From assembly GCF_030433675.1 (NCBI RefSeq), contig NZ_JAROCB010000001.1, forward strand, positions 493,333-557,332: a DNA stretch of 64,000 bases, given 5' to 3'. Each line of letters opens with the position of its first letter. Positions within the stretch are counted from its first letter, which is position 1. Below are positions 1 to 6,509 of this stretch, in pieces. Position numbers and translations under genes: made by a program. Origin of the DNA: Leifsonia virtsii (lineage in GTDB: Bacteria > Actinomycetota > Actinomycetes > Actinomycetales > Microbacteriaceae). The notes below the pieces were generated by a model. That model ran no database searches, had not been told where the DNA came from, and worked only from the letters and a program-made list of their open reading frames with translations.

Positions 1-684
1 GCGATGCGCAAACAGAACCTGCCGCTGCAGAAGCTGATGACGCAGGACGCCCTGGTGGAGGTCGCGTCGTCGCTCAAGCACCCGGACGTCTCCGCCCTGT
101 ACGCCGCGGTCGGCGAAGGCCACATCTCGACGCAATCGGTGATCGAGAAGATCGTGGCCTCGTTGCAGACCGAGGTCGAGTCGGACGGCGAGCTGGAGAT
201 CCCGGTCAAGGGACGCCGGCAGCTGCGCAACAGCGACTCCGGCGTGCTCGTTCGCGGCGCGCCCGACATCCTGGTCAAGCTCGCCAAGTGCTGCACCCCG
301 GTGCCGGGCGACCCGATCGTCGGCTTCATCACCCGCGGGCAGGGCGTCTCGGTCCACCAGGCCAGCTGTCACAACGTGCAGTCGCTGCTGCAGGAGCCCG
401 ACCGCATGATCGACGTGGAGTGGGCGCCGAGCTCGAAGAGCGTCTTCCTGGTGCAGATCCAGGTCGAGGCTCTCGACCGCTCCGGCCTGTTGAGCGACGT
501 GACTCGCGTGCTCTCGGAGCATCACGTGAACATCCTGTCGGCCACCGTCACCACCTCGAGCGATCGCCTCGCGCTGAGCCGGTTCGTCTTCGAGATGGGC
601 GACACCACCCACCTCGACCGCGTGCTCAACGCCGTGCGCCGCATCGACGCCGTCTACGACGTCTACCGCGTCAGCGCGGGCTGA
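1..684 (+). CDS. relA: RelA/SpoT (p)ppGpp synthetase/hydrolase, C-terminal part (5' end outside window)
   Basis: This is the last ~227 residues of a bifunctional Rel enzyme, which makes and degrades the stringent-response alarmone (p)ppGpp. The frame is open at base 1, so the hydrolase, synthetase and TGS domains lie upstream of the window. The visible part holds the conserved-cysteine (ZFD/RIS) region with the motif KCCTPVPGDPIVGFITRG, then a C-terminal ACT domain over roughly the last 75 residues. In known Rel proteins these domains bind the ribosome and regulate the switch between the two activities. The next gene is convergent, with only 8 bases between the stop codons and no obvious terminator. 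Confidence 0.95.
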   Translation, partial: AMRKQNLPLQKLMTQDALVEVASSLKHPDVSALYAAVGEGHISTQSVIEKIVASLQTEVESDGELEIPVKGRRQLRNSDSGVLVRGAPDILVKLAKCCTPVPGDPIVGFITRGQGVSVHQASCHNVQSLLQEPDRMIDVEWAPSSKSVFLVQIQVEALDRSGLLSDVTRVLSEHHVNILSATVTTSSDRLALSRFVFEMGDTTHLDRVLNAVRRIDAVYDVYRVSAG

Positions 685-692
685 CCGGCCCA

Positions 693-1268
693 TCAGGCCG
701 CCTCGGGCGGTGCGCCGAGAAGCGACGCCCGGGCGACCTGCGGCAGCCGCGCCCGCGCCACGTCGCGGCCGCGGCGGCGGGCGGCGCGCAACAGCTCGTC
801 GAGCCGTGCGGGCGTCACCTCGGCCAGGACGAGCAGGTGCCGGATCTCGAGCGCGTCGGCGTCGGCGAAGGGCCCGGGCGTGCAGAGCAGATCGTGCGCC
901 GTGCGGAGAGGCGTGGTCACCCGGATGCCGGCGAACGTGAGCGTCTCGTCGGCGGACACGGAGCGGTAGGCCGTGTCGAGCCGTGCGAGCGTTCCGCCGC
1001 CGCGGTGGGAGGGCGGAACGCACACCTGGGGAACGGGCGGCGGCGAGGACCGCGTGCCGTGGATCCACGCGGCCGTTCCCCGGTCGGCCACCGCCCACGC
1101 CGGCGCGGTGCGGGCGAAGGCGTGTGCGCGCAGTTCGGGGCCGTCAGGAGTGTCGGCGGACGCGAACGCGTCGCCGACCCGGTAGATCTGACCGTCGAGG
1201 CAGAGGGCGAGCAGCTCGACCATCGGCAGTACGTCGTCGTCGAGCAGGGGAGAGGTGGTGGGGGTCAT
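693..1268 (-). CDS. Hypothetical protein resembling the regulatory domain of AbiEi-type antitoxins
   Basis: This 191-residue protein has no signal peptide or membrane segment. The central stretch, with GIRVTTPLRTAHDLL, resembles the C-terminal regulatory half of AbiEi-like antitoxins and the N-terminal part of some DUF559 nuclease-like proteins. It lacks the usual N-terminal winged-helix domain and no nuclease motif follows. No AbiEii-type nucleotidyltransferase toxin gene is next to it, so if the family is right it is an orphan. ATG start; GAGGGTGGA lies just upstream. It is convergent with relA and followed upstream on the same strand by the DUF349 gene. The family call rests on motif resemblance only. 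Confidence 0.55.
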   Translation of the reverse strand: MTPTTSPLLDDDVLPMVELLALCLDGQIYRVGDAFASADTPDGPELRAHAFARTAPAWAVADRGTAAWIHGTRSSPPPVPQVCVPPSHRGGGTLARLDTAYRSVSADETLTFAGIRVTTPLRTAHDLLCTPGPFADADALEIRHLLVLAEVTPARLDELLRAARRRGRDVARARLPQVARASLLGAPPEAA

Positions 1269-1360
1269 GGGTCCACCCTCGCCGGAATCGGCCGCGTGCG
1301 GCGGCCGGGAACGGAAACGGTGGAGAACTCGGGCGGAGCCCGGGCTGTGGACGGGTGGGC

Positions 1361-2590
1361 TCAGCCCAGCGCGTCGAGCCAGATCTTGCGCGCGTCGAGC
1401 GCCTCCTGCGCCGCCTTCACCTTCGCGGCGTCGCCGGAGGCCTGCGCCTCCGCGAGCTCCTGCTCCAGCTTGGCGATCGCGGCGTTCAGCTGGCCGGCGA
1501 GGCCCTCAGCGCGCGCCTTCTTCTCCGGGTCGTTCTTCTCCCAGTGCTCCTCGTGGAGGCGGCGTACGGCGGCCTCGACCCGACGCAGGCGGTCTTCGAT
1601 GGGACGCACCTGGTCGCGCGGCACGCGCCCGATCTGGTCCCAGCGCTCCTGGATCGACAGCAGCTGCGCGCGGGCCTGCTCGCGGTCGGTGGCCTTGAGC
1701 AGCGGCTCCGCCTCCTCGAGCAGGGCCAGCTTCTGCTGGAGGTTGGCGTCGTACTCGGCGTTGTCGCGCGCATCCACCTCGGCCTTGGCGGAGTAGATGG
1801 CGTCGCCCGCGGCCTTGAAGCGCGCCCACAGAGCGTCGTCGTTCTTCTTGCCCGCGCGACCGGCGGCCTTCCACTGGTCGAGCAGGCGCCGGTACTCCGG
1901 CACTCCGTCGGCACCCAGCGGGATGAGCTTCTCGGCCTGCTCGATCAGCTCGTTCTTCCGGTTGCGGACGTCGCGGTGCTGCGTGTCGAGCTCGGCGAAG
2001 AACGCCTTGCGGTTGTGCTCGATGGTCGACCGGGCGGCGCGGAACCGCTTCCACAGCTCGTTCGCCTCGTTCTTCGGCAGGCGCGGACCGTCATGCTGGT
2101 GGGCCTGCCAGCGGGCGAACAGGGCGTCGAGCGCTGCGCTGGTGGACTTCCACTGCGTGCGCGCCGGGTCCTGGGCCGCGAGGGCCTCCGCCTCTTCGAC
2201 GATGGCGGTGCGCTCGGCGACGGCGGCCTCCAGAGCAGCCTTGGCCTCGGCGGTCTGCTGCTCGGTGAGCTCCTCGACGGTGCCGCCGAGGGCGTCGAGC
2301 CGGGTGAGCAGCGACGCGAGGTCGCCCACGGCGTTGGCGCCCTCGACCGACGAGCGGAGGTTGGCGACCGACTTGGCGATGTCGGCGGCGGGAGCGCCGC
2401 GGCGGGCGCGCTGCTCCAGCAGGCCGACCTGCCCGGCGAGGTCGTTGTACTTGCGCTCGAAGTAGGCGAGCGCCTCGTCGGCCGTGCCGTCGGGGTACTC
2501 GCCGACGACGCGTTCGCCGTCGCCCTCCCGGACGTAGACGGTTCCGCTGTCGTCGACGCGTCCCCAGGGGTGCTGTTCAGAAGTAGCCAA
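1361..2590 (-). CDS. DUF349 domain-containing coiled-coil protein
   Basis: This 409-residue, mostly helical and highly charged cytoplasmic protein has several DUF349 repeats in its middle and C-terminal parts (for example LWKRFRAARSTIEHNRKAFF and LWARFKAAGDAIYSAKAEVD), followed by a C-terminal coiled coil. The N-terminus has the HPWGRVDDSGTVYVREGDGE segment typical of the actinobacterial family. The TTG at 2590 is preferred because it yields MATSEQHPWG and has AAGGTGAGG just upstream; a GTG at 2599 would add three residues but lacks a spaced ribosome site. The function of the family is unknown. It lies between the cyclophilin and the AbiEi-like gene, all on the minus strand. Confidence 0.88.
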   Translation of the reverse strand: MATSEQHPWGRVDDSGTVYVREGDGERVVGEYPDGTADEALAYFERKYNDLAGQVGLLEQRARRGAPAADIAKSVANLRSSVEGANAVGDLASLLTRLDALGGTVEELTEQQTAEAKAALEAAVAERTAIVEEAEALAAQDPARTQWKSTSAALDALFARWQAHQHDGPRLPKNEANELWKRFRAARSTIEHNRKAFFAELDTQHRDVRNRKNELIEQAEKLIPLGADGVPEYRRLLDQWKAAGRAGKKNDDALWARFKAAGDAIYSAKAEVDARDNAEYDANLQQKLALLEEAEPLLKATDREQARAQLLSIQERWDQIGRVPRDQVRPIEDRLRRVEAAVRRLHEEHWEKNDPEKKARAEGLAGQLNAAIAKLEQELAEAQASGDAAKVKAAQEALDARKIWLDALG

Positions 2591-2669
2591 GAGCCTCACC
2601 TTGCTGCTGCGTGGTCGGGCGGGGATGCCGCCCCACGTGTCGGGAATCAGCCTATTGCACGCGCCGGGA

Positions 2670-3437
2670 TCACTGCAGGGTGAAGCCGTCGATGGTCGTC
2701 TTCACCGCGGGCGCGCCGTCGGTCTTGCCGCCCTCGATCCCCTTGTCGGTGACCTGCGTCTTGAGCTCGTCGAGGCCGGAGGTGACGTGGCCGATGACGG
2801 TGTAGCCGCCGGCCTGGTCGGAGGGGATGGTGGTGTCCTCGTAGACGATGAAGAACTGGCTGCCCTGGCTCTCCGCGTTGTTCCCCTGGCGCGCCATGGC
2901 GATCGTGCCCGCCTTGTAGACGTTGTCGGCCGGCGCGTTCTCGATCGGGCCGTACGAGTAGCCCGGGCCGCCGCTGCCGTCGCCCTTGGGGTCGCCGCAC
3001 TGGAGCACGTAGAAGCCGCCGTTGGTGAGGCGGTGGCAGGTGAGGCCGTCGTAGAACTTCTTCTGCACGAGCGACACGGTGGAGGCGACGGCCTGGGGTG
3101 CCGCGGCGCCGTCGAGCGAGACTCCGAGCGGGACGTTGTTGATCGTCAGCGTGCCGGTCCAGGTACGGTCCTCCGCCAGCGACTTGGGCGGCACCGTCGC
3201 AGCGGAGGACGACGGCGAGGCCGACGAGGACGCCTTGGCGGCGCCGGGACCCGCCGAGAAGTAGAGCAGCTGCGTGCCGACCGCCAGGGCGACGATCACG
3301 ACGGCCGCGATTCCGGCCACCCAGTTGTCACGACGGCGTCGCTTGGCCTTGTGCAGGTGCACGGTCTGGCGGGCCTGATAGGCGCGCAGCCGCTCGCGGG
3401 CCTGGCGTGCTTCTCTGTCGTTCTGCTTCGGTGCCAC
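2670..3437 (-). CDS. Membrane-anchored cyclophilin-type peptidyl-prolyl isomerase
   Basis: This 255-residue protein has a basic, arginine-rich cytoplasmic N-terminus, one membrane helix at about residues 39-60, a Ser/Ala-rich linker to about residue 90, then a cyclophilin domain facing outward. Recognisable cyclophilin blocks are FYDGLTCHRL, AGTIAMARQGNNAESQGSQF and FFIVYED. The expected role is proline isomerisation during folding of exported proteins. The start is GTG, with GGAGGA eight bases upstream. It is divergent from rarA across a 141-base spacer. The Arg-rich N-terminus plus single anchor is the common actinobacterial arrangement. Confidence 0.92.
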   Translation of the reverse strand: MAPKQNDREARQARERLRAYQARQTVHLHKAKRRRRDNWVAGIAAVVIVALAVGTQLLYFSAGPGAAKASSSASPSSSAATVPPKSLAEDRTWTGTLTINNVPLGVSLDGAAAPQAVASTVSLVQKKFYDGLTCHRLTNGGFYVLQCGDPKGDGSGGPGYSYGPIENAPADNVYKAGTIAMARQGNNAESQGSQFFIVYEDTTIPSDQAGGYTVIGHVTSGLDELKTQVTDKGIEGGKTDGAPAVKTTIDGFTLQ

Positions 3438-3566
3438 GTGTGTCCTCCGGAGGCGTGTTCGGGGGATCTCCGCGAGACCTGGCCCGCTGGATCATGGAGA
3501 ACCCTATCCGGCGCCGCTATGGACGACAAAGTCACCGCTCACAGCGAGAGTGTCGGTGGTCGCGAC

Positions 3567-3572
3567 TAGCCT
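3567..3572 (+). promoter_or_regulatory. -10 box TAGCCT, probable leaderless rarA promoter
   Basis: TAGCCT lies 6 bases before the rarA GTG and there is no ribosome site. This spacing would place the transcription start at or next to the start codon. No clear -35 box was seen. Confidence 0.5.
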
Positions 3573-3578
3573 TGTCGG

Positions 3579-4919
3579 GTGGTCGACGTGCAACCAGGGC
3601 TCCGGACGGGAGCGACACCGCTCGCGGTCCGCATGCGCCCCAAGTCGCTCGACGAGGTGGCGGGGCAGCGGCACCTGCTGAAGCCGGGGTCTCCGCTGGT
3701 CGCGCTCGCGTCCGACAAGGAGGGGCAGTCGGGCTCTGTCTCCGTGATCCTGTGGGGCCCTCCCGGCACGGGCAAGACCACGCTGGCGCAGGCCATCGCG
3801 CACTCGTCCGGTCGCCGGTTCGTCGAGCTGTCGGCGGTCACCGCCGGGGTCAAGGACGTCCGGCTGGTGATGGACGAGGCACTCTCGACGCGCGACCTCT
3901 ACGGCGTCTCCACGGTTCTCTTCCTCGACGAGATCCATCGGTTCACCAAGGCCCAGCAGGACGCGCTGCTCCCTGGCGTCGAGAACGGCTGGGTCATCCT
4001 GGTCGCGGCGACGACCGAGAACCCGTCGTTCTCGGTGATCTCCCCGCTGCTCTCGCGCAGCCTGCTGCTCACGCTCGAGACCCTCAGCGACGACGACCTC
4101 GGCGTGGTCGTCGACCGTGCGGTGGCGGACGACCGCGGGCTGGGCGGCCAGTACACGCTCGACCCCGAGGCGCGCGCCGCGCTGATCCGGCTCGCGTCCG
4201 GCGACGCGCGCCGCGCGCTGACCGCCCTGGAGGCGGCGTCGGTGACGGCCGCATCGGCCACGCCGGCGACCTCGAAGAAGAAGCCCGTGATCACCGCGGA
4301 GCTCGTGGCGCAGGCGGTCGACCGCGCGCTGCTGCGCTACGACCGCAACGGCGACGAGCACTACGACGTCATCAGCGCCTTCATCAAGTCGGTGCGGGGC
4401 TCCGACGTGGACGCGTCCCTCCACTACCTGGCCCGCATGATCGAGGCGGGGGAGGACCCGCGGTTCATCGCCCGGCGCATCATCGTGCTGGCGTCGGAGG
4501 ACATCGGCATGGCCGACCCGACGGCGCTCGGCGTCGCGATCGCCGCGGCCGACGCCGTGCAGTACATCGGGATGCCGGAGGGCCGCATCCCGCTCGCGCA
4601 GGCCGTGGTGCACCTCGCGACCGCGCCGAAGTCCAACGCCGCCTACATGGCGCTCGACGCCGCGATCGCCGACGTGCGCGCCGGGAAGATCGGCCGGGTG
4701 CCGAAGCATCTGCGCGACGCGCACTATCCGGGGGCGAAGCGGCTCGGCCACGGCAAGGGCTACAAGTACCCGCACGATGACGCGCTCGGAGTGCTGCAGC
4801 AGCAGTACCTGCCCGACGAGTTGGACGGCACGACGTACTACACGCCGACCGAGCACGGCAACGAGCGCGACGTGTCGGCACGCCTCGCGAAGCTCCGCCG
4901 TATCGTGCGCGGACGCTGA
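3579..4919 (+). CDS. rarA: Replication-associated recombination protein A (RarA/MgsA AAA+ ATPase)
   Basis: This 446-residue clamp-loader-like AAA+ ATPase acts at stalled replication forks. Visible are Walker A ([15 protein letters not shown]), Walker B ([10 protein letters not shown]), sensor-like [10 protein letters not shown], and the C-terminal tetramerisation region with [11 protein letters not shown] and [19 protein letters not shown]. The length is normal for the family. The GTG at 3579 is used because it follows a -10 box by 6 bases. A GTG three codons later is also possible. It is the last gene before the rpsD promoter and is divergent from the cyclophilin gene. Confidence 0.95.
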   Translation: MVDVQPGLRTGATPLAVRMRPKSLDEVAGQRHLLKPGSPLVALASDKEGQSGSVSVILWGPPGTGKTTLAQAIAHSSGRRFVELSAVTAGVKDVRLVMDEALSTRDLYGVSTVLFLDEIHRFTKAQQDALLPGVENGWVILVAATTENPSFSVISPLLSRSLLLTLETLSDDDLGVVVDRAVADDRGLGGQYTLDPEARAALIRLASGDARRALTALEAASVTAASATPATSKKKPVITAELVAQAVDRALLRYDRNGDEHYDVISAFIKSVRGSDVDASLHYLARMIEAGEDPRFIARRIIVLASEDIGMADPTALGVAIAAADAVQYIGMPEGRIPLAQAVVHLATAPKSNAAYMALDAAIADVRAGKIGRVPKHLRDAHYPGAKRLGHGKGYKYPHDDALGVLQQQYLPDELDGTTYYTPTEHGNERDVSARLAKLRRIVRGR

Positions 4920-4930
4920 TCCGGCTCTGC

Positions 4931-4936
4931 TATGAT
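4931..4936 (+). promoter_or_regulatory. -10 box TATGAT of the rpsD promoter
   Basis: TATGAT is the best sigma-70-like -10 hexamer in the rarA-rpsD spacer. It would give a leader of about 150 bases before rpsD. The -35 region is not clear. Confidence 0.5.
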
Positions 4937-5035
4937 TGATCCGCCTAGAAGCGTGTGCGGGGTCGGCTGCCGAGTACACGATTCGACGGGACAGGCCCTG
5001 TAGCCGGGCGTCCCTGGTGACAATCCCTCTCTCTT

Positions 5036-5055
5036 CGGGCGCGCGTGTGCGCCCG
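5036..5055 (+). promoter_or_regulatory. Hairpin in the rpsD leader
   Basis: CGGGCGC and GCGCCCG form a perfect 7-bp stem around the loop GCGTGT, 38 bases upstream of the rpsD start. It lies in an unusually long leader for this compact genome. S4 autoregulates its own operons in E. coli and Bacillus through leader RNAs. Whether this hairpin plays that role is inference. Confidence 0.4.
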
Positions 5056-5092
5056 CATCCATCACTTCAGAGAGAAATTTCGAAAGGAAACC

Positions 5093-5716
5093 GTGTCTTC
5101 ACGTTCCCGCAGCAAGACCCGCGAGTCGCGGGCCCTGGGCATCCCGCTCACCCCGAAGGCGGCGCGCTACATGGAGAAGCGCCCCTACGCTCCGGGTGAG
5201 CACGGCCGCACCAAGCGCAAGGCCGACTCCGACTACGCGGTGCGTCTGCGCGAGAAGCAGCGTCTGCGCGCCCAGTACGGCATCCGCGAGAAGCAGCTGC
5301 GTATCGCCTTCGAGGAGGCCCGCCGCACCCAGGGCCTGACCGGTGAGAACCTGGTCGAGCTGCTCGAGATGCGTCTCGACGCCCTCGTGCTCCGCGCCGG
5401 CTTCGCCCGCACCATCACGCAGGCCCGCCAGTTCGTCGTGCACCGTCACATCCTCGTCGACGGCAAGCTCGTCGACCGCCCCTCCTTCCGCGTGAAGCCG
5501 GGCCAGCTCATCCACGTCAAGGCCCGTTCCGAGGGCACCGAGCCCTTCCAGGTCGCGGCCGCCGGCGGTCACGTCGACGTCCTGCCGAAGACCCCGGGCT
5601 ACCTCGAGGTCGAGCTCGACAAGCTGCAGGCCCGCCTGGTGCGCCGCCCGAAGCGCGCCGAGGTCCCCGTGACCTGCGAGGTCCAGCTGGTCGTCGAGTA
5701 CTACGCGGCCCGCTAA
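5093..5716 (+). CDS. rpsD: Small ribosomal subunit protein uS4
   Basis: This 207-residue protein is a primary 16S rRNA-binding protein that nucleates 30S assembly. The N-terminal S4 part carries SKTRESRALGIPLTPKAARY. The S4 RNA-binding domain follows (MRLDALVLRAGFARTITQAR, VVHRHILVDGK). There are no paired N-terminal cysteines, so this is the zinc-free form. The GTG at 5093 is chosen because GAAAGGAAA lies just upstream and the peptide starts with the family-typical SSRSRSKTRESR. rpsD is monocistronic here, away from other ribosomal genes, with its own promoter, long leader and terminator. Confidence 0.97.
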   Translation: MSSRSRSKTRESRALGIPLTPKAARYMEKRPYAPGEHGRTKRKADSDYAVRLREKQRLRAQYGIREKQLRIAFEEARRTQGLTGENLVELLEMRLDALVLRAGFARTITQARQFVVHRHILVDGKLVDRPSFRVKPGQLIHVKARSEGTEPFQVAAAGGHVDVLPKTPGYLEVELDKLQARLVRRPKRAEVPVTCEVQLVVEYYAAR

Positions 5717-5735
5717 GCACCCAGGTACGACCCGG

Positions 5736-5766
5736 ACGGGGTCGCGGCGTCACGCCGCGGCCCCGT
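5736..5766 (+). terminator. Rho-independent-type terminator hairpin after rpsD
   Basis: Fourteen-base arms (5736-5749 and 5753-5766) pair with one mismatch around a TCA loop, 20 bases after the rpsD stop. The stem is very GC-rich, and only a short TTC follows it, without a long T tract, as is common in actinobacteria. Confidence 0.75.
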
Positions 5767-5795
5767 TCGTCGTTCCAGCCGGGCCGTCGGCGGAC

Positions 5796-5801
5796 TACGC
5801 T
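5796..5801 (+). promoter_or_regulatory. -10 box TACGCT upstream of the DUF948 gene
   Basis: TACGCT lies 37 bases before the DUF948 GTG and just after the rpsD terminator, giving a short leader that contains the GGAAGGGG ribosome site. Confidence 0.4.
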
Positions 5802-5838
5802 GGAGCCGTATACCCGCAGCGGAATGGAAGGGGCGCAC

Positions 5839-6222
5839 GTGTCCGGAGGAGACATCGCAGGGTTGATCGCGGCCGTCGTGTTCGCGGTCCTCGTGGGCTT
5901 CATCGCCATACCGCTCGTGAAGCTCGGGCGCGTGCTCGACTCCACGCGCGACGCGATCAAGGAGGCGAGCGACGGCATCACGCCGATCCTCGACGAGACC
6001 GCCACCACCCTGCAGGAGACCAACAAGCAGCTGGCGCGCGTCGACGTCATCACCAAGAACGTCGCGGATGTGACTGGCAACGTGTCGGCGCTCGTCGCGT
6101 TGTTCGCGGCCACCGTCGGCGGCCCGCTGATCAAGCTCGCCGGTTTCAGCGCGGCGGCCAGGGCTGCCTTCAAGGCGGCGGGCGGCTTCGGCTCCCGGAA
6201 GCCGCGGGGCGGGTCGCACTAG
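5839..6222 (+). CDS. DUF948 domain-containing membrane protein
   Basis: This 127-residue protein has one N-terminal membrane helix (GDIAGLIAAVVFAVLVGFIA, about residues 4-23) followed by a helical methyl-accepting-like segment (STRDAIKEASDGITPILDET) and a second hydrophobic patch (ALVALFAATVGGPLIKLAGF). The DUF948 family is widespread in Gram-positives and has no assigned function. The GTG at 5839 is preferred because GGAAGGGG lies 5 bases upstream; an in-frame ATG at 5824 would absorb that ribosome site. It is followed by a second small membrane protein and alaS, a conserved actinobacterial order. Confidence 0.85.
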   Translation: MSGGDIAGLIAAVVFAVLVGFIAIPLVKLGRVLDSTRDAIKEASDGITPILDETATTLQETNKQLARVDVITKNVADVTGNVSALVALFAATVGGPLIKLAGFSAAARAAFKAAGGFGSRKPRGGSH

Positions 6223-6225
6223 ACT
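6220..6225 (+). promoter_or_regulatory. -10 box TAGACT overlapping the DUF948 stop codon
   Basis: TAGACT begins with the TAG stop codon of the preceding gene and lies 55 bases before the next start. It may drive the 63-residue gene. Confidence 0.35.
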
Positions 6226-6280
6226 TGGTTTCCGTGCGCCCGCGTCCGCGCGCGGTGCCGTCCAGAGAGGGAGGATCAGC

Positions 6281-6472
6281 ATGAAGAGTTTCCTGTGGCT
6301 GCTCGTCGGCGTGGCCATCGGCTTCGCCGTGGCCCACAAGGTCAACGAGACCCCCAAGGGTCGCGAATTCTTCAGCACCATGGACCGCAAGGCGCGCGAT
6401 TTCGGGGAGGCCGTCACCGACGGCTACCGGCAGCGCGAGGCCGAGATCCGCTCGGCCATCCAGGGCGACTGA
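6281..6472 (+). CDS. Small conserved membrane protein upstream of alaS
   Basis: This 63-residue protein has one N-terminal hydrophobic segment (FLWLLVGVAIGFAVAHKV, about residues 4-21) and a charged amphipathic tail (FSTMDRKARDFGEAVTDGYR). A strong ribosome site, GAGAGGGAGGA, precedes the ATG. It resembles the short YtxH-like proteins often found between a DUF948 gene and alaS in actinobacteria. No function is known. The codon use matches its neighbours and the ribosome site supports a real gene. Confidence 0.8.
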   Translation: MKSFLWLLVGVAIGFAVAHKVNETPKGREFFSTMDRKARDFGEAVTDGYRQREAEIRSAIQGD

Positions 6473-6495
6473 CGCCGCCACCCCTCACAGACTCC

Positions 6496-6501
6496 TAGAC
6501 A
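6496..6501 (+). promoter_or_regulatory. -10 box TAGACA, possible leaderless alaS promoter
   Basis: TAGACA is 8 bases before the alaS ATG and no Shine-Dalgarno sequence is present in between. Confidence 0.35.
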
Positions 6502-6509
6502 AAGAACCC

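Noticed and set aside
6473-6509. T-box or other tRNA-sensing leader upstream of alaS
   Set aside because: Only 37 bases separate the genes, and a -10-like box lies 8 bases before the start.
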